Source: Methyloversatilis discipulorum
Lineage (GTDB): Bacteria > Pseudomonadota > Gammaproteobacteria > Burkholderiales > Rhodocyclaceae
Length of the DNA: 64,000 bases
Direction: 5' to 3'
Assembly: GCF_000385375.1 (NCBI RefSeq)
Contig: NZ_ARVV01000001.1
Coordinates: forward strand, 992,001-1,056,000
Under the pieces are notes generated by a model. That model did not search any database. It saw nothing but the letters and a program-made list of their open reading frames with translations, and was not told where the DNA came from. The position numbers and the translations under genes were made by a program. Shown one piece after another: positions 6,539-15,344 of the stretch. Each line of letters starts with the position of its first letter. Position 1 is the stretch's first letter.

Positions 6539-9403
6539 TCAGACCTTCTCGCGCTTCTTCGGCAGCAGCCCGATCTGCTGCTGCGAGAAGTCGCGGTAGC
6601 GCTGCTGCCATTCCGACGGCTGGGACACGCGGGTCACCTCGACCGCGGTGACCTTGTATTCGGGGCAGTTGGTCGCCCAGTCCGAGTTGTCGGTGGTGAT
6701 GACGTTCGCACCCGATTCCGGGAAGTGGAAGGTGGTGTACACGACGCCAGGCTGCATGCGCTCGGACACCCGCGCGCGCAGCACCGTCTCGCCGGCGCGC
6801 GAAGTGATGCCCACCCAGTCGCCCTCGTCGATGCCGCGCGTTTCGGCATCGGCCGGATGGATTTCCAGGCGGTCCTCGTCGTGCCACATCGAATTCGGCG
6901 TGCGGCGGGTCTGTGCGCCCACGTTGTACTGCGACAGGATGCGGCCGGTGGTCAGTATCAGCGGGAAGCGCTTCGACGTGCGCTCCTCGGTGGGCACGTA
7001 CTCCGTCAGCATGAAACGTCCCTTGCCGCGCACGAACTGGTCGATGTGCATGATGGGTGTGCCTTCCGGTGCCTGTTCGTTGCACGGCCACTGGATGCTG
7101 CCCAGCTCGTCCAGCCGTTCGTAGCTGACGCCGTGGAAGGTGGGCGTGAGCCGCGCGATCTCGTCCATGATTTCGGACGGGTGGCTGTAGTCCATCGGAT
7201 AGCCGAGTGCGTTCGACAGCATGCAGGTGACTTCCCAGTCCTCCTTGCCGGCCAGCGGCGGCATCACCTTGCGCACGCGCGAGATGCGGCGCTCGGCATT
7301 GGTGAAGGTGCCGTTCTTTTCAAGGAAGCTGGAGCCCGGCAGGAAGACATGGGCGAACTTCGCGGTTTCGTTCAGGAACAGGTCCTGTACCACCACGCAT
7401 TCCATCGCACGCAGCGCGGCTTCGACGTGCTGCGTGTTCGGGTCGGACTGCACGATGTCCTCGCCTTCGCAGTACAGGCCGAGGAAGGTGCCGTCCATCG
7501 CCGCCTCGAACATGTTCGGAATGCGCAGGCCCGGTTCCGGTTGTGGTTCCACGCCCCAGGCGTCCTTGAACAGCGCGCGCGTGGCCGCGTCGGACACGTG
7601 GCGGTAGCCCGGTAGTTCGTGCGGGAAGCTGCCCATGTCACAGGAGCCCTGCACGTTGTTCTGGCCGCGCAGCGGATTCACGCCCACGCCTTCACGACCG
7701 ATATTGCCGGTGGCCATCGCCAGGTTGGCGATGCCGATGACGGTGGTCGAGCCCTGGCTGTGCTCGGTCACGCCGAGACCGTAATAGATCGCTGCGTTGC
7801 CGCCGGTGGCGAACAGGCGGGCGGCAGCGCGTACGTCGGCCGCCGGTACGCCGGTGTGCTGTTCCATCGCTTCCGGCGAGTTCTCCGGCTTGGCGACGAA
7901 ATCGCGCCACTGTTCGAACGAATGCCATTCGCAGCGCTCGCGGACGAAGTCTTCCTTGACCAGGCCTTCGGTCACCACCACGTGCGCCATCGACGTGATC
8001 AGTGCGACGTTGCTGCCCGGCTTCAGCTTCAGGTGCTGTTCCGCCTTGATGTGCGGCGAGCGCACGAGGTCGATGCTGCGCGGGTCGACCACGATGAGTT
8101 TCGCGCCTTCGCGCAGGCGGCGCTTCATCTGCGAGCCGAACACCGGGTGACCGTCGGTCGGGTTGGCGCCCATCACCATGATGACGTCGGCCTTCATGAC
8201 CGAATCGAAGGTCTGGGTGCCGGCCGATTCGCCCAGCGTCTGCTTCAGGCCGTAACCGGTGGGCGAATGGCAGACGCGGGCGCAGGTGTCGACGTTGTTG
8301 TTGCCGAAAGCGGCGCGCACCAGCTTCTGTACGAGGTAGGTTTCCTCGTTGGTGCAGCGGCTGGACGTGATGCCGCCGACCGATTCACGGCCGTGCTTCG
8401 CCTGGATGCGCTTGAACTCGGAGGCCGCGTAACTGATCGCCTCGTCCCAGCTGACGGGTTGCCAGGCGTCCTCAATGCTCTTGCGTATCATCGGCGTGGT
8501 GATGCGGTCGGCGTGCGTGGCGTAGCCGAAGGCGAAGCGGCCCTTGACGCAGGAGTGGCCGTGATTGGCGCCGCCGTCCTTGCTCGGCACCATGCGTACC
8601 ACAGTCGTGCCCTTCACTTCGGCGTCGAAGGAGCAGCCGACGCCGCAGTAGGCGCAGGTGGTGGTGACCTTCTTCTCCGCCTGCCCATGCTCGATAACCC
8701 CCTTTTCCATCAGCGTCGCGGTCGGGCAGGCCTGCACGCAGGCGCCGCAGGACACGCATTCCGATTCCATGAAGGGCTGGCTTTCGCCCGGGCTGACGCG
8801 CGAATCGAAGCCGCGGCCGGAAATGGTCAGCGCGAACGTGCCCTGCGTTTCCTCGCAGGCGCGCACGCAGCGGTTGCAGACGATGCACTTGGACGGGTCG
8901 TAGCTGAAGTAGGGATTGGATTCGTCCTTTTCCTTGGTCAGCGCCGACAGCAGGTCGAAGTGATTCTTGCCCTTCATGCCGTAGCGCACTTCGCGCAGGC
9001 CGACCACGCCGGTCATGTCCTGCAGTTCGCAGTTGCCGTTGGCCGAGCAGGTGAGGCAGTCCAGCGGGTGGTCGGAAATGTAGAGCTCCATCACGCCGCG
9101 GCGGATGTCCGCCAGCTTGGGCGTCTGGGTGCGCACCTGCATGCCGGATTCGGCAATCGTCGTGCAGGAGGCCGGATAGCCGCGGAGCCCTTCGATCTCG
9201 ACCAGGCACAGGCGACAGGAGCCGAAAGGCTCCAGGCTGTCGGTCGCGCAGAGCTTCGGAATACTGTTGCCGCATTCCTGCGCGGCGCGCATGACCGAGG
9301 TGCCGGCCGGCACCGTGACTTCGATGCCGTCGATCGACAGCGTGACTTCCTTTTCCGATTCGCGCGCGGGTGTGCCGTAATCGGTTTCTCTGGGTAATGA
9401 CAT
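6539..9403 (-). CDS. fdsA: NAD-linked formate dehydrogenase catalytic alpha subunit FdsA
   Basis: A 954-residue molybdopterin subunit that oxidises formate to CO2. N-terminus: a [2Fe-2S] domain (cysteines in CGNSIPKLC and FGSCRLC), a His-Cys3 cluster (HPLDCLTCSANGNC), then two ferredoxin-type [4Fe-4S] motifs (CIVCNRCVRAC and CVSCGACVQAC). The molybdopterin domain starts with a further [4Fe-4S] motif (CAYCGVGC). The Mo ligand is cysteine, in ARVCHSPTG, not selenocysteine. The start at 9403 begins MSLPRETDYG with GGAGAA eight bases upstream; the frame is open further 5' but runs over fdsB. Cytoplasmic: no signal peptide. Confidence 0.97.
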   Translation of the reverse strand: MSLPRETDYGTPARESEKEVTLSIDGIEVTVPAGTSVMRAAQECGNSIPKLCATDSLEPFGSCRLCLVEIEGLRGYPASCTTIAESGMQVRTQTPKLADIRRGVMELYISDHPLDCLTCSANGNCELQDMTGVVGLREVRYGMKGKNHFDLLSALTKEKDESNPYFSYDPSKCIVCNRCVRACEETQGTFALTISGRGFDSRVSPGESQPFMESECVSCGACVQACPTATLMEKGVIEHGQAEKKVTTTCAYCGVGCSFDAEVKGTTVVRMVPSKDGGANHGHSCVKGRFAFGYATHADRITTPMIRKSIEDAWQPVSWDEAISYAASEFKRIQAKHGRESVGGITSSRCTNEETYLVQKLVRAAFGNNNVDTCARVCHSPTGYGLKQTLGESAGTQTFDSVMKADVIMVMGANPTDGHPVFGSQMKRRLREGAKLIVVDPRSIDLVRSPHIKAEQHLKLKPGSNVALITSMAHVVVTEGLVKEDFVRERCEWHSFEQWRDFVAKPENSPEAMEQHTGVPAADVRAAARLFATGGNAAIYYGLGVTEHSQGSTTVIGIANLAMATGNIGREGVGVNPLRGQNNVQGSCDMGSFPHELPGYRHVSDAATRALFKDAWGVEPQPEPGLRIPNMFEAAMDGTFLGLYCEGEDIVQSDPNTQHVEAALRAMECVVVQDLFLNETAKFAHVFLPGSSFLEKNGTFTNAERRISRVRKVMPPLAGKEDWEVTCMLSNALGYPMDYSHPSEIMDEIARLTPTFHGVSYERLDELGSIQWPCNEQAPEGTPIMHIDQFVRGKGRFMLTEYVPTEERTSKRFPLILTTGRILSQYNVGAQTRRTPNSMWHDEDRLEIHPADAETRGIDEGDWVGITSRAGETVLRARVSERMQPGVVYTTFHFPESGANVITTDNSDWATNCPEYKVTAVEVTRVSQPSEWQQRYRDFSQQQIGLLPKKREKV

Positions 9404-9429
9404 GGCTGTTCTCCTGGATTCTCGCGTGC

Positions 9430-10980
9430 TCAAGCCGCTTCGGTCTTGTCGACGCCGAAGTCTTCGGGGAAATGGTTCAGTGCCGACAGCACCGGGTAGG
9501 GCGCCATGCCGCCGAGCGCGCACAGCGATCCATTCAGCATGGTGTCGCACAGCGACTGCAGCAGCGCGATGTTCCTGCCGCGCTGCTCGTTGGCGACGAT
9601 GCGGTCGATCACCTCGACGCCGCGTGTCGAGCCGATGCGGCAGGGCGTGCACTTGCCGCAGGATTCGATGGCGCAGAACTCCATCGCGTAGCGGGCCATG
9701 TGCGCCATGTCGACCGTGTCGTCGAACACCACGATGCCGCCGTGGCCGATCATCGCGCCGTGCTTGGCGTATTCCTCGTAGTCGAGCGGCAGGTCGAACT
9801 GCGACGCCGGTACGTAGGCGCCGAGCGGTCCGCCGACCTGCACCGCGCGCACCGGACGGCCGGACAGCGTGCCGCCGCCGAAGTCGTGGATGAGCTCGTT
9901 CATGGTCACGCCGAAAGCCTTCTCGACCAGACCGCCGCGTTTGATGTTGCCGGCGAGCTGGAAGGGCAGGGTGCCGCGTGAGCGGCCCATGCCGAAGTCG
10001 CGGTAGAAGGCGCCGCCCTGGGCCAGGATGGTGGGCACGGAGGCGAGCGAAATGACGTTGTTGATGACCGTCGGCTTGCCGAACAGGCCTTCGTGCGCCG
10101 GCAGCGGCGGCTTGAAGCGCACGATGCCGCGCTTGCCTTCGAGGCTTTCCAGCAGCGACGTTTCTTCACCGCAGATGTAAGCGCCCGCACCGAGGCGCAC
10201 CTCCAGTTCGAAGGCCTTGCCGGAGTTGCGTACGTTGTCGCCCAGCCACCCGGCGGCGCGTGCCCGGTGGATGGCTTCCTTCAGCGTGGCGAAAGCGTGC
10301 GGATACTCCGAGCGCAGGTAGATGTAGCCCTGGGTCGCGCCGACCGCGATGCCGGCGATGGTCATGCCTTCGATCAGGCAGTAGGGGTCGCCCTCCATGA
10401 TCATGCGGTCGGAGAAGGTGCCGGAGTCGCCCTCGTCGGCGTTGCACACCACGTATTTGCGGTCGGCGACCGCGCCGAGCACGGTGTTCCACTTGATGCC
10501 GGTCGGAAAGGCTGCGCCGCCGCGGCCGCGCAGACCGGATTCCGTCACTTCCTTCACCACGTCGGCGCCGCTCATCGCCAGCGCGTTGTCCAGGCCGACG
10601 AAGCCGCCGTGGTCGATGTAGTCGTCCAGGCTCAAGGGGTCGGTGAGGCCGATGCGCGCGCTGGTCAGGCGTTCCTGGTTCTTCAGATAGCCGATCTCGT
10701 CGGTCAGGCCGAGTGACAGCGCATGCGAGCCACCGGTGACGAAGCCGGCGTCGAACAGCGCGGCGACATCCTTCGGCTGCACCGGGCCGTAGGCCACGCG
10801 GCCGGCGGGGGTCTGCACCTCGACCAGCGGTTCGAGGAAGAAGGCGCCGCGCGAGCCATTGCGTACCAGCTCGATCGCGATGCCGCGCTTTGCCGCCTCG
10901 GCAGCAATGGCCTGCGCCACCTTGTCAGCGCCCAGCGACAGCGCGGTGGAATCGACGGGGACGTAGATGCGGGTGTTCAT
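9430..10980 (-). CDS. fdsB: NAD-linked formate dehydrogenase beta subunit FdsB (NuoF-like)
   Basis: A 516-residue diaphorase subunit that carries FMN and a [4Fe-4S] cluster and passes electrons to NAD+. An N-terminal thioredoxin-like ferredoxin extension of about 110 residues precedes the NuoF domain. The FMN/NAD region has GLRGRGGAAFPTG, and the cluster is in ESCGKCTPCRIGS near the C-terminus. The ATG overlaps the fdsG stop by 4 bp, and fdsA starts 27 bp after its stop, as in fdsGBACD operons. Confidence 0.96.
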   Translation of the reverse strand: MNTRIYVPVDSTALSLGADKVAQAIAAEAAKRGIAIELVRNGSRGAFFLEPLVEVQTPAGRVAYGPVQPKDVAALFDAGFVTGGSHALSLGLTDEIGYLKNQERLTSARIGLTDPLSLDDYIDHGGFVGLDNALAMSGADVVKEVTESGLRGRGGAAFPTGIKWNTVLGAVADRKYVVCNADEGDSGTFSDRMIMEGDPYCLIEGMTIAGIAVGATQGYIYLRSEYPHAFATLKEAIHRARAAGWLGDNVRNSGKAFELEVRLGAGAYICGEETSLLESLEGKRGIVRFKPPLPAHEGLFGKPTVINNVISLASVPTILAQGGAFYRDFGMGRSRGTLPFQLAGNIKRGGLVEKAFGVTMNELIHDFGGGTLSGRPVRAVQVGGPLGAYVPASQFDLPLDYEEYAKHGAMIGHGGIVVFDDTVDMAHMARYAMEFCAIESCGKCTPCRIGSTRGVEVIDRIVANEQRGRNIALLQSLCDTMLNGSLCALGGMAPYPVLSALNHFPEDFGVDKTEAA

Positions 10981-11471
10981 GCGCTCACCTCCGTGCGCAG
11001 CTCCGCAACGATCGCGTCGAGGCGCTCCGGTGTGACACGGCCGACGATATCGTCATCGACCCGCAACGACGGGCCGACCGCGCAGTTGCCGAGGCAGTAC
11101 ACCGCCTCCAATGTCACCGCGCCGTCGGCGGTCGTTTCGTGGAAGTCGATGCCGAGGCATTTCTTCGCGTGCGCTTCGAGCGCAACGGCACCGACGGCCT
11201 GACAGGCTTCCGCCCGGCAGACCTGCACCACGTGGCGGCCGGGCGCGTGGCTGCGGAAGTGGTGATAGAAGGTGATCACGCCATGCACTTCGGCGCGCGA
11301 CAGGTTCAGCCCCCTGGCGATGACCGGGACGGCCTGTTCCGGCACGTGGCCGAATTCGTCCTGGATGGCGTGCAGCATCGGCAGCAGCGCGCCGGGCAGA
11401 TCGGCGTGGCGGTCGACCAGCGACTGAAGCTGTCGCCCGTCGACACCGGGAGCGGGGTGGTGCGATGACAT
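10977..11471 (-). CDS. fdsG: NAD-linked formate dehydrogenase gamma subunit FdsG (NuoE-like)
   Basis: A 164-residue [2Fe-2S] thioredoxin-fold subunit homologous to NuoE. Cluster cysteines lie in VCRAEACQ and in YCLGNCAVGP. N-terminal features such as LLPMLHAIQDEFGHVP and GVITFYHHF are typical. First gene of the operon. AGGAGA lies eight to nine bases before the ATG. The promoter should lie in the 130-bp gap to the divergent regulator at 11604. Confidence 0.96.
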   Translation of the reverse strand: MSSHHPAPGVDGRQLQSLVDRHADLPGALLPMLHAIQDEFGHVPEQAVPVIARGLNLSRAEVHGVITFYHHFRSHAPGRHVVQVCRAEACQAVGAVALEAHAKKCLGIDFHETTADGAVTLEAVYCLGNCAVGPSLRVDDDIVGRVTPERLDAIVAELRTEVSA

Positions 11472-11511
11472 GGCTCTCTGTCTCCTGCTGAATTCCTAAT
11501 TGGAACTCTTG

Positions 11512-11539
11512 TTCATAATTGCTAATCAGCCACCATCAA
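11512..11539 (-). promoter_or_regulatory. candidate fds operon promoter in the divergent gap
   Basis: Minus-strand TTGATG (11534-11539) and TATGAA (11512-11517) are 16 bp apart, each a 4/6 match to sigma-70 elements. Two pairs of inverted arms span the gap: ATTGGA 11499-11504 with TCCAAT 11542-11547, and GCTAA 11521-11525 with TTAGC 11567-11571. These are possible binding sites for the divergent regulator. No experiment or alignment supports them yet. Confidence 0.35.
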
Positions 11540-11603
11540 GGTCCAATAATGGCTTCGCAACGGAGGTTAGCAGCCGGTCTTGCTTTTAACGATATGAAAA
11601 CAA

Positions 11604-12680
11604 ATGCCTAACATGCGCATCCAGATCGAGCCTGCATGGCGCTTCCGCAACGCCGAGGGCCGCGAGATCGACCCGCTGCTGTTCCGCGTGCTGGCGGCCG
11701 TGCAACGCAGCGGAAAGCTGACCGAGGCGGCGCGCGAAGTCGATTTCTCCTACCGCCACTGCTGGAACCTGATCCGCACCTGGTCGGCCTTTTTCGGCAC
11801 GCCGCTGGTCGAGCTGTCGCAGGGCAAGGGGGCGGAACTGACGCCGCTGGGCGAGAAGCTGACCTGGGCGGCGCAGCGCATCCAGGCGCGACTGACGCCG
11901 CAACTGGAAAACCTGTCGGTGGAGATCGACCGCGAGATCAACGCGGCGCTGATGGATACCCACCCGGTGCTGCGGCTGCATGCGAGCCATGGGTATGCGA
12001 TCGCGCTGATGCCTGAACTGATGGAGCGGGTGGCCGGCGTGCGGCTGGAACTGCAGTACCTCGGGTCGATTGACGCGCTGGGTTCGATGTCACGCGGCAG
12101 TTGCGACATCTGCGGCTTCCACCTGCCGAGCGGTCGCGTCACGCCGGAGCTGGCGGCGCGGCTGGGTCGTTACCTGAAGCCGCGCGCGCACCGCGTGATC
12201 CGCCTGGTCACGCGCACTCAGGGCCTGTTCGTGGCCGCCGGCAATCCGCTGGACATCCGCTCTCTGCGCGACCTCGTGCGTCCCGACGTGCGCTTCATCA
12301 ATCGTCAGGCCAGCGCCGGCACACGTGTGCTGCTCGACCTGCTGCTGGCCGAACAGACCCTTGATGCGGACAACATCAGCGGCTATGAAACGGTGGAATT
12401 CACGCACGCGGCGGTGGCGGCGCACATTGCCAGCGGCATGGCCGACACCGGCTTCGGCGTCGAAGCAGCCGCCAGCCAGTTCAAGCTCGATTTCGTGCCG
12501 GTCGCCGAGGAGCACTACTTTCTCGCCTGCCGGCTGGAAACGCTGGAACTGCCGTCGATGCAGCGCATGCTCGATGCGCTGAGGTCGCCTGATTTTGCGA
12601 GCGCGGTGTCGACGCTCCCGGGCTATGCGCTCAATTCGCCGGGCGAGGTGCTGTCGGTGGTCGAGGCGCTGCGCGCCTGA
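11604..12680 (+). CDS. ModE-type HTH regulator with C-terminal periplasmic-binding-like domain (FdsR-like)
   Basis: A 358-residue regulator. Residues about 1-110 are a ModE/LysR-type winged helix (FRVLAAVQRSGKLTEAAREV, then YRHCWNLIRTW, then KGAELTPLGEKL). Residues about 120-350 resemble the PBP-like ligand domain found fused to ModE HTHs (LHASHGYAIALMPELM, then FINRQASAGTRVLLDLLLAE, then ASGMADTGFGVEAAA). Divergent transcription from the fds operon, 132 bp apart, indicates a local regulator of formate dehydrogenase, in the position of fdsR in Cupriavidus. Ligand unknown; formate, molybdate or a cofactor precursor are possible. The start at 11604 is one of two close ATGs (the other at 11613); no clear RBS. 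Confidence 0.85.
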   Translation: MPNMRIQIEPAWRFRNAEGREIDPLLFRVLAAVQRSGKLTEAAREVDFSYRHCWNLIRTWSAFFGTPLVELSQGKGAELTPLGEKLTWAAQRIQARLTPQLENLSVEIDREINAALMDTHPVLRLHASHGYAIALMPELMERVAGVRLELQYLGSIDALGSMSRGSCDICGFHLPSGRVTPELAARLGRYLKPRAHRVIRLVTRTQGLFVAAGNPLDIRSLRDLVRPDVRFINRQASAGTRVLLDLLLAEQTLDADNISGYETVEFTHAAVAAHIASGMADTGFGVEAAASQFKLDFVPVAEEHYFLACRLETLELPSMQRMLDALRSPDFASAVSTLPGYALNSPGEVLSVVEALRA

Positions 12681-12701
12681 GCACCGCTGGAGGTGGAAAT
12701 G

Positions 12702-12728
12702 AAAAACGCCGCGTCAAGCGGCGTTTTT
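12702..12728. terminator. bidirectional Rho-independent terminator between the fds regulator and rho
   Basis: A perfect 11-bp stem (AAAAACGCCGC / GCGGCGTTTTT) with loop GTCAA. The A and T runs are part of the stem, so it works for transcripts arriving from either of the two convergent genes. Confidence 0.92.
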
Positions 12729-12749
12729 CTCTCAAGGCGGCGCAGGTGA

Positions 12750-14009
<1,260 letters not shown>

Positions 14010-14101
14010 GGTGAAGATGTGCGACAGGCGGGGTGGGGAGATGGAGCGGTCTTCCGCTCCGGCGGGCAGGGCGCGGATACGCGCCCGCCGCGGGGTAGGT
14101 G

Positions 14102-14428
14102 TTACAGGTGACTGTCCAGGAAGGCGGTCAGTTGGGACTTCGACAGGGCGCCGACCTTCGTCGCCTCGACATTGCCGTCCTTGAACAGCATCAGCGTCGG
14201 AATGCCGCGAATGCCGAAGCGTGCGGGCGTTTCCTGATTCTCGTCGATATTGACCTTGGCCACGCGCAGCTTGCCGGCGTAGTCACGGGCCACTTCGTCG
14301 AGGATGGGAGCGATCATCTTGCACGGACCGCACCACTCGGCCCAGTAATCGACCAGAACCGGCAGGTCGGCCTTGATGACCTCGGCTTCGAAACTGGCGT
14401 CGGTGACGTGGTGGATGTGTTCGCTCAT
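14102..14428 (-). CDS. trxA: thioredoxin 1
   Basis: A 108-residue thioredoxin with the redox-active WCGPC at about residues 32-36, the cis-proline loop GIRGIPTL and the usual length. It reduces cytoplasmic protein disulfides, for example in ribonucleotide reductase. The start gives [10 protein letters not shown], as in other betaproteobacteria, with GAGGAAAC just upstream as RBS. Followed by rho. Confidence 0.98.
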   Translation of the reverse strand: MSEHIHHVTDASFEAEVIKADLPVLVDYWAEWCGPCKMIAPILDEVARDYAGKLRVAKVNIDENQETPARFGIRGIPTLMLFKDGNVEATKVGALSKSQLTAFLDSHL

Positions 14429-14982
14429 TGTTTCCTCGCGGTGCTTGACTGGGAAAGTGGATTCTGTGAATCGGAAGGTCTTCGGGGGTGTATCGGGAAG
14501 AACCGGATGCCTCGTGCCGGACGCCTCGGTTCGGGACGCCTGCAGGACTGGATGGATGTTGCGTGCCGAAAGGTGAGTGTCGGGTCGCTGGACTGGGTTT
14601 CCCGGCCACTCACGGAGCGGCCCGGTTCGGGGCTTGCTGAAACCTGGCCGCCGGAGTGATCACGGTATCGGCGTCCCCTGCGTCGGAGTTCAGGGTTTCT
14701 GCACTGTTTGCAAGATGCTAATACAAAAAACAGTCGGGCGTGCAGAGGCAGATGGCAAGGAAATACAAAAAGTCATGGCCACATGTCGCAGCGGCACGAC
14801 AGCGTGGGCGAGGTGCCGCCGCGCCCCGGTGCTAAACTCCCGCGTCCGGAAGAGGTGCGGCGCGCCTGTGTTTAGCAGTCTGCAGGCTGCTCCCGCGTGC
14901 CGCGGCCCCTCGTGAATTCAGCCTTTTTCAGCCCATGCATGGCCTGCCTGCGAGTGCAGAGCCCCCGCCCAACGGAGAAATC
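14429..14982. other. 554-bp intergenic region between divergent trxA and fdxA
   Basis: No convincing gene. The half nearest fdxA has an AT-rich island (about 14710-14780) with a 10-bp direct repeat AATACAAAAA at 14720-14729 and 14762-14771, 42 bp apart. TAAACT at 14833-14838 resembles a -10 element about 145 bp upstream of fdxA. A short open frame at 14577-14915 has no RBS or recognisable domain. Confidence 0.6.
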
Positions 14983-15306
14983 ATGACCTACGTCGTCACC
15001 GAATCCTGTATCAAGTGCAAATACACCGACTGCGTCGATGTGTGCCCGGTCGATTGCTTCCGCGAAGGCCCGAATTTCCTGGTGATCGATCCGGACGAGT
15101 GCATCGACTGCACGCTGTGCGTTGCCGAATGTCCGGCCGAAGCCATTTTTGCCGAGGACGACGTGCCGGCGGACCAGGTGCAGTTCATCGAACTGAATGC
15201 CGAACTGGCCAAGGAATGGCCGGCCATCATCGAGCGCAAGGACGCGCTGCCCGACGCCGACGACTGGGCCAAGGTGAAGGACAAGCTCGGCATGCTCGAG
15301 CGCTGA
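14983..15306 (+). CDS. fdxA: 7Fe ferredoxin FdxA
   Basis: A 107-residue ferredoxin of the [3Fe-4S][4Fe-4S] type. Cysteine motifs are [18 protein letters not shown] and [11 protein letters not shown] with a following proline. The long C-terminal extension (to GMLER) is typical of the proteobacterial FdxA family. Soluble electron carrier with unknown partner. The start at 14983 has GGAGA six bases upstream and gives the canonical MTYVVTESC; an in-frame ATG at 14935 gives a poor leader. Confidence 0.95.
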   Translation: MTYVVTESCIKCKYTDCVDVCPVDCFREGPNFLVIDPDECIDCTLCVAECPAEAIFAEDDVPADQVQFIELNAELAKEWPAIIERKDALPDADDWAKVKDKLGMLER

Positions 15307-15344
15307 GCGCGCGCTCCGTTTCCTTTCTTCGCCCGCGCTGACGC

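Noticed and set aside
5438..9397. Long plus-strand open frames (5438-7615 and 7619-9397) opposite fdhD/fdsA
   Set aside because: They are antisense to complete formate dehydrogenase genes. Their translations are rich in Arg, His and Ala with no domain; long frames arise on the reverse strand of high-GC genes.
14577..14915. Short plus-strand ORF in the trxA-fdxA gap
   Set aside because: No RBS, no similarity, start not supported.
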